Assembly (NCBI GenBank): GCA_003151235.1
Contig: PLWZ01000072.1
Coordinates: 53,902-117,901 of the forward strand
Length of the DNA: 64,000 nt
Origin: Acidimicrobiaceae bacterium
Lineage (GTDB): Bacteria; Actinomycetota; Acidimicrobiia; Acidimicrobiales; RAAP-2
Reading direction: 5' to 3'
Shown here: positions 1 to 8,059 of the stretch, in pieces
Position numbering within the stretch: position 1 is the stretch's first letter
Layout of the letters: every line of letters starts with the position of its first letter
Translations under genes and position numbers: made by a program
Notes under the pieces: generated by a model
The model's input: only the letters and a program-made list of their open reading frames with translations
Told to the model about the DNA's origin: nothing
Database searches by the model: none

Positions 1-2233
1 GCGCGAGTCTGCGGCCCTCGGACGGGTGCGCCTCGGGCGGCCACTGACATTCGCCGAGAAGGCACTCCTGAACCATCTGCGAGACCCGGAGGGGCAGGAG
101 CTTGAACGCGGGCGCAGCTACGCGGCCTTCGATCCCGACCGGGTCGCCCTGCAGGACGCCCTCGCGCAGATCGTGACGCTCCAGCTCCTGGTGGCCGGCC
201 TGGACCAGCTGCCGGTGCCGGTCACCGTCCACTGCGATCACCTCATCCAGGCAAAGGTGGCGTCCACCGCCGATCTCCGCTCCGCGCTTGACCAGAACTC
301 AGAGGTCTATGACTTCCTTCGAACCGCCTGCGCAAGGTTCGGAATGGGATTCTGGAAACCGGGCTCGGGGATCATCCATCAGGTCGTGCTCGAGAACTAC
401 GCCTTTCCAGGCGGAATGATGATCGGCACCGACAGCCACACGCCCAACGCGGGTGGGCTCGGAATGGTGGCCATCGGGGTGGGCGGAGGCGACGCCATCG
501 ACGTCATGACCGGGCAGGCGTTCAACCTTCGATGGCCCAAGCTCATCGGCGTCCACCTCACTGGATCGCTTTCCGGCTGGACGGCACCGAAGGACGTGAT
601 CCTCCGGGTGGCCGACGTGCTCACCGTGCGAGGCGGCACCGGCGCCATCGTGGAGTACTTCGGGTCGGGCGCCGACACCATCAGTGCGACCGGAAAGGCC
701 ACGATCTGCAACATGGGGGCCGAGATCGGCGCCACCACCTCGCTGTTCCCGTTCGATGCCAACATCGCGGCCTACTTGACCGCAACGGGACGCCGAGCGG
801 TGGCCAACCTCGCCTCCGGGGTCGGCGAGGATCTTCGCCCCGACCCCGAGGTCCAGGCCGATCCCGAGCGTTTCTTCGACCAGGTCATCGAGATCGACCT
901 GTCCTCGCTGGCCCCACTGATCAACGGGCCCGACACCCCCGACCTGGCTCACCGGGTTGGCGAGGTTGGTGCATGGGCACATGACAACGGCGTGCCGTCG
1001 GAGATCTCGGCGGCTCTGATCGGGTCGTGCACGAACTCTTCCTATGAGGACATGACCCGGGCCGCGTCCATCGCGAGGCAGGCGCTGGTGAACGGGCTGC
1101 GGGCAAAGACCCAGCTTCTCGTCACGCCGGGGTCCGAGCAGGTGCGCGCCACCATCGAGCGCGACGGGTTGCTCGCCGACCTGGAGGCCATCGGCGCCAC
1201 GGTGTTGGCCAACGCGTGCGGTCCCTGCATCGGCCAGTGGGACAGAGGTGAATCCGGGCCGACCAAGCTCAACACGATCGTCAACAGCTTCAATCGCAAC
1301 TTCCCGAAACGCAACGACGGCAACGCCAACACCAAGGCCTTCGTGACCTCACCCGAGATGGTCGTTGCATACTCGCTCGCCGGCACGCTCGACTTCGATC
1401 CCTTGACCGATTCCATCCGGGCCGACTCGGGTGCGGACATCCGGCTCGACCCTCCCGTCGGCGACCACCTGCCCTCTCTCGGGTTCGATTCCGGCGAGTC
1501 CGGCTTCGTTCCGCCACCCGATGATGGGACCGAAATCGTTGTCGCCGTCGCCCCCACCTCGGACCGACTGCAGCTCCTAACCCCATTCCCGCCGTGGGAC
1601 GGCCACGACTACATGGAGCTTGCGGTGCTGTTGAAGGCGAAGGGCAAGTGCACGACCGACCACATCTCGGCGGCCGGTTCGTGGCTGCGGTACCGCGGCC
1701 ACCTCGAGAACATCTCGGACAATCTGTTCCTCGGCGTGACCAACGCCTTCACCGGTGCGACCGGCGAGGGCAAGGACCCGTCCGACGGCCGCACCCGCTC
1801 CTTTCCCGAGATCGCGAGAAGGCTCGCCGAGTCCGGCACCCCTTGGTGCGCGGTAGGCGATGAGAACTACGGGGAGGGCTCCTCGCGCGAACACGCGGCC
1901 ATGGAGCCTCGATACCGGGGTGGGCTCGTGATCCTCGCCCGTTCCTTCGCTCGGATCCACGAGACCAACCTGAAGAAGCAGGGCCTACTCCCGCTCACAT
2001 TCGACGACCCGAGCGCGTATGACCTGATCGGCGAAGGCGACCGCATCTCCGTCCTCGGGTTGGCTTCGCTCGCTCCCGACACGCCGTTGCGTTGCCGGAT
2101 CATCAGGCCCGATGGCGGCCCGGTGGAAATCAGCTGCAGCCACACGTTCAGCTCCGAACAGATCGAATGGTTTGTGGCCGGGAGTGCCCTGAACGTCATC
2201 CGGAACCGAAAGACGGCTGCCGGGCGCCGATAG
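1..2233 (+). CDS. acn: Aconitate hydratase, mitochondrial type (5' end outside window)
   Basis: Aconitase of the TCA cycle, interconverting citrate and isocitrate with a [4Fe-4S] cluster. The three cluster ligands are visible, numbered from the GTG at 26: Cys335 in IGSCTNSS, then Cys398 and Cys401 in ACGPCIG. This C-x62-C-x2-C spacing equals that of mitochondrial aconitase. The C-terminal swivel domain follows (KCTTDHISAAGSW, GDENYGEGSSREHAA). At about 735 residues with an N-terminus reading RPLTFAEK, it matches the mitochondrial ACO2 class rather than the ~900-residue AcnA usual in Actinobacteria. The frame is open upstream of the GTG to base 2 and homologues begin earlier, so the true start probably lies before the window. 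Convergent with the next gene. Confidence 0.95.
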   Translation, partial: RESAALGRVRLGRPLTFAEKALLNHLRDPEGQELERGRSYAAFDPDRVALQDALAQIVTLQLLVAGLDQLPVPVTVHCDHLIQAKVASTADLRSALDQNSEVYDFLRTACARFGMGFWKPGSGIIHQVVLENYAFPGGMMIGTDSHTPNAGGLGMVAIGVGGGDAIDVMTGQAFNLRWPKLIGVHLTGSLSGWTAPKDVILRVADVLTVRGGTGAIVEYFGSGADTISATGKATICNMGAEIGATTSLFPFDANIAAYLTATGRRAVANLASGVGEDLRPDPEVQADPERFFDQVIEIDLSSLAPLINGPDTPDLAHRVGEVGAWAHDNGVPSEISAALIGSCTNSSYEDMTRAASIARQALVNGLRAKTQLLVTPGSEQVRATIERDGLLADLEAIGATVLANACGPCIGQWDRGESGPTKLNTIVNSFNRNFPKRNDGNANTKAFVTSPEMVVAYSLAGTLDFDPLTDSIRADSGADIRLDPPVGDHLPSLGFDSGESGFVPPPDDGTEIVVAVAPTSDRLQLLTPFPPWDGHDYMELAVLLKAKGKCTTDHISAAGSWLRYRGHLENISDNLFLGVTNAFTGATGEGKDPSDGRTRSFPEIARRLAESGTPWCAVGDENYGEGSSREHAAMEPRYRGGLVILARSFARIHETNLKKQGLLPLTFDDPSAYDLIGEGDRISVLGLASLAPDTPLRCRIIRPDGGPVEISCSHTFSSEQIEWFVAGSALNVIRNRKTAAGRR

Positions 2234-2300
2234 TTGATCGTCCCGGCCATCTCGATGTGGGTGAAAGGCCCAACCCGCACCGGGTCCGGTCATCCCCTCT

Positions 2301-4310
2301 CTACTCGACGACCACCCGAACCCGCCCGAGGTTCTGGACCTGGGCATGCGGCTTGGCCATGTTTCCCTGCCGTTGGCTGCGGACTCGGATCGCTGGAAAG
2401 TAGGTGCCGGGTTCGGTGAATGCGTGGGATGCCCGAACGTTCAGGCGGGACGCCGAGCCGTCGAGACCGGGCTCGCTGACTGCGTACTCACCGGAGCCGT
2501 CGAAGTCCCATTCCGCGACCACGACGGTACCCGCACCGAGCGGCACCTCCACGAAGGCCGCGAATTCGACGGCTTCTCCGACAACCACATCGGCGCGCGT
2601 CCCGCCGTTGGCGGTCAGATCGACAGTGGGTTGTACGCCGTTGCGGTCGGCCGCATGGGCCGGGACCACCATCTGGCCATCGACGACCTGGTAGGCGGTG
2701 CTGGCCGGCGGAGCAATGCCGTGCTCGACCCACGCGGCGACATCACGGAGCGCCTGCTCGAGTACTCCCCGGTAGCTGACGATGCGGGTGGTCCGAACCG
2801 GACGAGGGTCATCGGGGCCGACGAAGGGTGCGAGATGCATGGCATGGTCGACAAACCAGAGCCGGAACTTGTCGTCGGCGGCTGGTCCCTGGACCTTGTG
2901 CACGAGCTCGTCGTACCAAGCTCCCTGCCAGGGGTAGGCGGCCTCGTCCATGAGGCACTCGACGACGATCATCTTCCCTGCAAACCGACCACTTTGGATC
3001 GACCCTGAGCCGGGCTTGCTCATGCTCGTCCCGATGAGTCTCGGGCGCTGGGGGTAAACCGCCTTGCCCCCATTGCAGAACTGGTCCCAGACCCGGTAGT
3101 CGGGATGGACCTGGTGGCGGTGATAGGTCTGGAAAGCGAGATACACGGAGTTGTCGATCAGTACCTCGTCTCCCGCGGCGATCCCCGAGAGTGCCTCGAA
3201 GTGGGCCTCTCCCTGACCGGTCATGACGATGTCATCGTGGGCACTAATGATCCAGAAGTTGTGGCCGGCCGCCTTCCCGCTCTTGACGGACAACATGGCA
3301 CCCATCAGATTGGCGTCGGGCAGTCCTTCGACTCGCAGAGCGACCGGGATATCCGCCATCGCATCGGTCCGGAAGATCGCGACCCCCGTCGTGATCCCGA
3401 GCTGCTTCGCCTCGTCGGCCAGGATCGGCTTCACCACCTTGGTGCTGTATTGCACGCGCGCCTCACGGAGCGATTCGGTCGGGTTGGCGCCGAGGTAGCC
3501 GGGAACGCTCCAGAAGTCTTCGAAGTACTGCGGATCCAACTTGATCATGTTGTCGGCGATCATGGACCACACGCCGGTGTAGCCCGCGGCGATGCGGCGC
3601 ACGTCGAACCACGCCCGGGGTGGGAAGCCCATAGCGGTCACCTCGGCGAGCGCCTCGCGCTCCTCGGCGCTTAACCCGCCATACATGTCGCCGCTTCCGC
3701 CGGGATCGGTCGCATCGACGATCATCGGAAACTTGTCCCAGAGGATTCGCATGGCGTGTGCCTGCACCGAGAACACATTTGGCAGGGACTGCGGGCCACC
3801 AATGATGAAGGGCACCCCACCGTCCCAGGCTTCGGTGTTCTCCATGCAGCTCATCGTCTTGAACCCGCCGCCGCTGCCTCCGAAGCAGTAGCCGAAGGGC
3901 CGATGCTCGCCATACATCTCGGCGGCCACAGTCCGCGAGTACTCCGCCGCCGCCGCGCTCGCTCGAAACCCGGTAACGGTCGAATCCTCGCCGGGATAGG
4001 GAGTGAGCCGACCGAGGTTCGATTCGACCATGTAGGCGCCGCTGTCAATAGCCATTGCAATCGATCCGCCCATGGCGGTCAGCGTTCCGCTCCCGAAGGC
4101 GTGCTCGGTGCCAGATACTGCCAGGATGGGCTGGAAGAAGCGTCCTTCGTATTGCTCAGCCGCCGGAAAGTAAAAGGAAAAACGAAGATCGGTGTCCTTG
4201 AAGCCACCGTGCACATAGCGGTGGCGAGTGGGCTCATCGCGCCACTCGTCGACGTCCACGTACGGCTTGTCGAATTCGGGGTCCTTCAGGGTCCTCTGCA
4301 ACACGCTCAT
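2301..4310 (-). CDS. Putative alpha/beta serine hydrolase with C-terminal PKD-like domain
   Basis: Protein of 669 residues that I cannot place in a named family. A nucleophile-elbow-like motif GGSGG has Ser146 as the candidate nucleophile; a late VDHAMHLAP could supply the histidine. The last ~110 residues look like a PKD/Ig-type beta domain (AEWDFDGSGEY, then HAFTEPGTY). No signal peptide is visible at the chosen N-terminus MSVLQRTLKD. The ATG at 4310 is chosen because GAGGTGG stands five bases before it. The frame stays open upstream to 4736, but that part looks non-coding. It could be an esterase or depolymerase acting on an ester or polymer; the substrate is unknown. Confidence 0.7.
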   Translation of the reverse strand: MSVLQRTLKDPEFDKPYVDVDEWRDEPTRHRYVHGGFKDTDLRFSFYFPAAEQYEGRFFQPILAVSGTEHAFGSGTLTAMGGSIAMAIDSGAYMVESNLGRLTPYPGEDSTVTGFRASAAAAEYSRTVAAEMYGEHRPFGYCFGGSGGGFKTMSCMENTEAWDGGVPFIIGGPQSLPNVFSVQAHAMRILWDKFPMIVDATDPGGSGDMYGGLSAEEREALAEVTAMGFPPRAWFDVRRIAAGYTGVWSMIADNMIKLDPQYFEDFWSVPGYLGANPTESLREARVQYSTKVVKPILADEAKQLGITTGVAIFRTDAMADIPVALRVEGLPDANLMGAMLSVKSGKAAGHNFWIISAHDDIVMTGQGEAHFEALSGIAAGDEVLIDNSVYLAFQTYHRHQVHPDYRVWDQFCNGGKAVYPQRPRLIGTSMSKPGSGSIQSGRFAGKMIVVECLMDEAAYPWQGAWYDELVHKVQGPAADDKFRLWFVDHAMHLAPFVGPDDPRPVRTTRIVSYRGVLEQALRDVAAWVEHGIAPPASTAYQVVDGQMVVPAHAADRNGVQPTVDLTANGGTRADVVVGEAVEFAAFVEVPLGAGTVVVAEWDFDGSGEYAVSEPGLDGSASRLNVRASHAFTEPGTYFPAIRVRSQRQGNMAKPHAQVQNLGRVRVVVE

Positions 4311-5141
4311 AGCCACCTCGTCAGTCTCGGCTCCCCATGGGCACCACCTCATCGGATCGTAACGAGTCCCCAACAGCGTTGCCGAAGGGTGCCGGTCGTT
4401 CGGCCCGTGACCGTCGGCACTGCTCGGTCGTTTGCCTCTCGAGAACGGCAATGCGTTCCGACGTGTTGCATCCCGTTCGATCAATTTTGGCTCATGGCCC
4501 CCACGTTCAGCCCAGCTCTTCCACGAAGCGATCGCGTCGCTGGGCGAACCGGTCCCGACCGCGCGCTGTGAGTGCGAACCGGGGAGGGAGCCGGTGCCGT
4601 TACCGATGGCCCACCGACTCTGCCTGCTCAAGTCCTTCGCGGTGCACATCGCACGACCAGACCCGGATCTGCTCCCCGCCAACCAGGTGGTGGTTGCCGA
4701 CCCACACGACAGGCTCGGAGCAGTGATCAGGAGCACCTACGCCGGCCGTCTGGATCAGGCGCCAGCAACGGCCGGGCTCAGAGAACACAGCGGACTCGGA
4801 GTGGTCGAGCATTAGAACCCTGATCCGTTGGACCCGTTCCCGCCACCGAACGGACCTCGGCCAAATGGGCCGCCGCGCCCTCGACCGCCGCCCCGCCTCG
4901 AGCGCATCCACATCCGCACTGCCATCGACCCGACCATGACAACCACGAGGACCGCCCCGGTGCCGCCGAAGCCCACGATGGCGATCATCGACGCCAACGG
5001 TAGTGCTTGCTCCAAAATTGGCGGCGTCGCCTCAGTGCTCCACGATCTCGCGCCCAGACGCCTCGTGATCGCGTGTTGTGGCGATGCAGCCAAGACGGAA
5101 CCTAACCAAAATTCACAAGAGACCAAGGTCCGAGGGAGATT
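4311..5141. other. Gene-poor interval upstream of the hydrolase
   Basis: Apart from the weak small frame at 4812-4988 I see no credible coding region. Both strands have long open frames, but their translations are Arg/Pro/Ser-rich low-complexity text typical of high-GC non-coding frames. The promoter of the minus-strand hydrolase must lie just upstream of 4310; no clear -35/-10 pair was recognised. Confidence 0.5.
4812..4988 (-). CDS. Possible small membrane protein with Gly/Arg-rich tail
   Basis: A 58-codon frame from ATG 4988. One hydrophobic segment (IAIVGFGGTGAVLVVVMVG) is followed by basic residues and a glycine-rich tail with FGRGPFGGGNGSNGSGF. The single-span plus low-complexity tail layout is coherent, but there is no ribosome binding site before the ATG and no homologue I can name. 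The frame continues upstream through the tRNA-derived repeat, which is not coding. It may be a chance frame. Confidence 0.3.
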   Translation of the reverse strand: MIAIVGFGGTGAVLVVVMVGSMAVRMWMRSRRGGGRGRGGPFGRGPFGGGNGSNGSGF

Positions 5142-5264
5142 GTGGAGACGATGGGACTCGAAACCACGACTTCCTGCTTGCAAAGCGTTCCGACTTGAGC
5201 GCTTTAGCAAACCCGGGTCTCCCAGGTCACTCTCGAACGTGGGTACGAAAGTAACGTGCTGTTG
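5142..5264 (-). repeat. tRNA-Ala-derived repeat, copy A
   Basis: Bases 5142-5186 match the 3' half of the intact tRNA-Ala at 21153-21226, from the anticodon loop to the discriminator end, with one change in the T arm. At 5187 the match stops and a ~78-base tail begins that is shared with copies D and E. It includes TTCCGACTTGAGCGCT, a hairpin built on CCCGGG/CCCAGG, CTCGAACGTG and a terminal CGTGCTGTTGA. The 5' half of a tRNA is absent, so this is not a functional tRNA. The layout matches an attachment-site scar left by an element targeting the tRNA. It marks the far edge of the accessory region. Confidence 0.85.
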
Positions 5265-5445
5265 AAATGGCCTCGCTTGACGAGCATGGGCCGGGGCCGG
5301 TGTGGCGGTGCCACCCGGTAGGCACACCGGTTAACCACCTTGGCCAACGACAGAGCCGACGGGAGGCTCTCACGGAACGGGTCGAACTGGCGCGTCGATG
5401 GAGGGGTATGCAAGTGGGCCGGCCTGAGCTAGGTGCTGGCCCTCG

Positions 5446-7938
5446 GTGAACGGCCAGGTTCTGCGGTTTGCCTGGTACCGATTCGGGGCCACGTTCGGTC
5501 GTCGCCGAGCCGGGTATCTCAGCATCGTCATTTTGATCGGCCTTTTGGGTGGCTTGGCCATTGGGAGCGCGGCCGGTGCCCGGCGCACCGAGTCGTCGTT
5601 TCCCACCTTCCTGGCCAGCACGAATCCCTCCGACCTGGACGTCATCACAGGACCGATTCCGGTGGCCGAGTTCGCTCGCCTGCCCGGTGTGAAACACGTC
5701 GAGAGCGCCACGTTCCTGGCCAACGCCGCTTTCTTGGCTCCGAGCGGGGCCCCAATCAAATTTCGGAGCTCCGCCGGGGCTTACGCCATCGGCAGCGTCG
5801 ACGGCCTCTACTTCAACCAGGATCGCGCGACGGTCGTGCAGGGTCGGATGGCCGATCCGGCGCGGGCGGACCAGGCGGTCCTGACTGCGCAGGCGGCCCG
5901 GGTCCTCGGGGTGCACGTGGGAGAGACCGTTCCCGTGGGTTTCTACACCGGTGCACAGACGAGCTTGCCGGGTTACGGGACGCCGAGCGTCCGGCCGAAG
6001 CGCCAGATCGACATCACGCTCGTCGGGATCGTCGTACCCAACAGTGCGGTGGTCGAGGACGACGCCGAACGGTCGATCTCGAGCGTGGTGCTCATGACGC
6101 CGGCGCTCACCGCGCAGATCAATCGATGCTGCTCTTCGGGCCTTGTGCAGTTCGGGTTCCAGCTCGACCGCGGCGCCGGTGGCGTCAGCGCGATAGAGCG
6201 GGAAGTAGAGCGAACCCTTATTAGCTTTGGCGGCGGCGGCGGCGGCTTCTACGTCAGTGCCACCTCTGTCACCGAGGCGGAAACCCAACGGTCCATTCAG
6301 CCAGAGTCCATCGCCCTCGGCGTGTTCGGCGGCATCGCCGGGTTGGCTGCCCTGCTCATCGCGGCCCAGGTGATCGGCCGGCAGCTCCGCCTTGACGCCG
6401 ATGAACTGGCTACGCTCCGGGCCCTCGGAGCCAATCCGGCCATGACGGCGAGCGACGGTCTGGTCGGGATCTTGGCCGCGGTGCTCCTCGGATCGCTGCT
6501 GGCTGCGGCCGCGGCGGTGGCTCTCTCCCCGCTGACCCCGATCGGCGCGGTCCGCCCGGTGTATCCCAATGGCGGGATCGCCTTCGACTGGACCGTTCTC
6601 GGGTTCGGCGTCATCGGGCTGGTCGCGGTTCTGAGCGCCGTGGCGGGTCTCCTGGCAATCCGCGAGGCGCCTCACCGGATCGCGCGTCGTCACGAGCGGC
6701 TACGGCACGAGTCGAGTGTGACGCGCGCCGTCGGGGCTTCGCGACTGCCGATCGCCGCGGCCACCGGGGTGCAATTCGCTCTGGGTTCGGGCAATCGCCG
6801 GAACGCTGCACCCGTGCGCTCGGCAATCATCGGAGCCACCGCGGCCATCATCGTCGTGGTCGGCACCGTCACATTCGGCGCCAGCTTGAACTCGCTGGTC
6901 TCGCACCCCGCTCTCTACGGGTGGAACTGGAACTACGAGCTAGAAACACCAGGAGGTGGCGGGTACATCGACGCGCACCAGGCGGTGCAGCTCCTGCGGC
7001 GCGATCCCGAGGTTGCCGCCTGGACGGGCGTCTACTTCGACTCGCTGCGCGTCGACGGCTTGACGGTCCCGATCATCGGGGCGACACCAAACTCGCCGGT
7101 CGGGCCACCCATCGTGTCGGGACACACGTTGAGGGCACGCAACCAGATCGTGCTCGGCGCGACCACGCTCGCCGAGCTCCACAAGCGCGTGGGTGAAACG
7201 GTCGAGGCACGCTACGGCACGGTTGCCAAACCGACGCGCCTTCGGATCGTTGGAACAGCGACGATGCCCGCGGTCGGGCCCAGCCTGGGCCTCCGCCTGT
7301 CCTTGGGCACCGGGGCGCTGGTCTCTGACCTCCTCCTGCCGGCCAACGATCGGAATCCCACGAGCGGGCCACCGGGGCCGGCGGCCTATTTCGTCCGCTT
7401 GCGGGCCGGCGCGAATCCGACGGCCGCGCTCCTCTCCCTCCGACGAATCGACGCATCCTTGGATTCGGACCCCAATGCCGCGCCGATGTCGTTGTTGTCC
7501 GCGCAGCGCCCGGCAGAGATCGTGAACTACCGATCCATGGGGAGCATTCCGGCGTATCTGGGGGCGGGTCTCGCGGTTGGCGCCGTGGTCGCGCTGGGCC
7601 TCACCCTGGTGGCGTCCGTCCGGCGACGGCGACGTGATCTCGCCCTGCTGAAGACACTCGGCTTCACCCGGCGCCAGCTGGCCGCCGTGGTCGCTTGGCA
7701 GTCGAGCGTCGCCGTCGTCATCGGGACCGTGGTGGGCATCCCCCTCGGGATCGTGCTCGGGCGCGTCCTGTGGGACGCGTTTGCCAACGAGATCGGGGCC
7801 GTGCCCGCACCGACCGTCTCGGGACTGTCGATCGTTCTCATCGCGCTCGGCGCGCTGGCACTCGCCAACGTCCTCGCTGCCGTTCCGGGCTGGATCGCAG
7901 CCCGAACACCGACCGCAGTGCTGCTACGAACCGAGTAA
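5446..7938 (+). CDS. FtsX-family ABC transporter permease
   Basis: Integral membrane protein of 830 residues with two FtsX/MacB-type permease units: an N-terminal membrane segment (ILIGLLGGLAIGSAAGARR), an extracytoplasmic domain, three spans near residues 285-400, a second extracytoplasmic domain and three terminal spans with the RRRRRDLALLKTLGFTRRQL motif typical of these permeases. Family members move lipids, peptides or lipoproteins, or relay signals, with a separate ATPase; none is encoded in this window. The start is GTG 5446 without a strong SD. It lies alone between repeat copies A and B, convergent with a paralogous permease at 8060-10462. Substrate unknown. Confidence 0.85.
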   Translation: MNGQVLRFAWYRFGATFGRRRAGYLSIVILIGLLGGLAIGSAAGARRTESSFPTFLASTNPSDLDVITGPIPVAEFARLPGVKHVESATFLANAAFLAPSGAPIKFRSSAGAYAIGSVDGLYFNQDRATVVQGRMADPARADQAVLTAQAARVLGVHVGETVPVGFYTGAQTSLPGYGTPSVRPKRQIDITLVGIVVPNSAVVEDDAERSISSVVLMTPALTAQINRCCSSGLVQFGFQLDRGAGGVSAIEREVERTLISFGGGGGGFYVSATSVTEAETQRSIQPESIALGVFGGIAGLAALLIAAQVIGRQLRLDADELATLRALGANPAMTASDGLVGILAAVLLGSLLAAAAAVALSPLTPIGAVRPVYPNGGIAFDWTVLGFGVIGLVAVLSAVAGLLAIREAPHRIARRHERLRHESSVTRAVGASRLPIAAATGVQFALGSGNRRNAAPVRSAIIGATAAIIVVVGTVTFGASLNSLVSHPALYGWNWNYELETPGGGGYIDAHQAVQLLRRDPEVAAWTGVYFDSLRVDGLTVPIIGATPNSPVGPPIVSGHTLRARNQIVLGATTLAELHKRVGETVEARYGTVAKPTRLRIVGTATMPAVGPSLGLRLSLGTGALVSDLLLPANDRNPTSGPPGPAAYFVRLRAGANPTAALLSLRRIDASLDSDPNAAPMSLLSAQRPAEIVNYRSMGSIPAYLGAGLAVGAVVALGLTLVASVRRRRRDLALLKTLGFTRRQLAAVVAWQSSVAVVIGTVVGIPLGIVLGRVLWDAFANEIGAVPAPTVSGLSIVLIALGALALANVLAAVPGWIAARTPTAVLLRTE

Positions 7939-8015
7939 GCGCGCCAGCTGGGGACGTGCACGAAACCCTTCCGGCCGCCCGGCACGTCCACACTTTCCTT
8001 TGCGCTACTAGAACC

Positions 8016-8050
8016 TTGTGGAGACGATGGGCCTCCCCAGGCACTTTTGA
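8016..8050 (-). repeat. tRNA-Ala-derived repeat, internally deleted copy B
   Basis: The 16 bases TTGTGGAGACGATGGG at 8016-8031 equal the 3' acceptor/T-arm end seen in copies A and E. They are followed directly by CCTCCCCAGGCACTTTTGA, which aligns with the hairpin and downstream part of copy A (TCTCCCAGGTCACTCTCGA). Copy B is therefore best read as a repeat that lost its middle, including most of the tRNA portion. It sits in the 121-bp gap between two convergent permease genes. Confidence 0.55.
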
Positions 8051-8059
8051 GGGAGCGGC

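Noticed and set aside
4311..4736. N-terminal extension of the hydrolase frame
   Set aside because: Translation is not protein-like and a good SD precedes the ATG at 4310.
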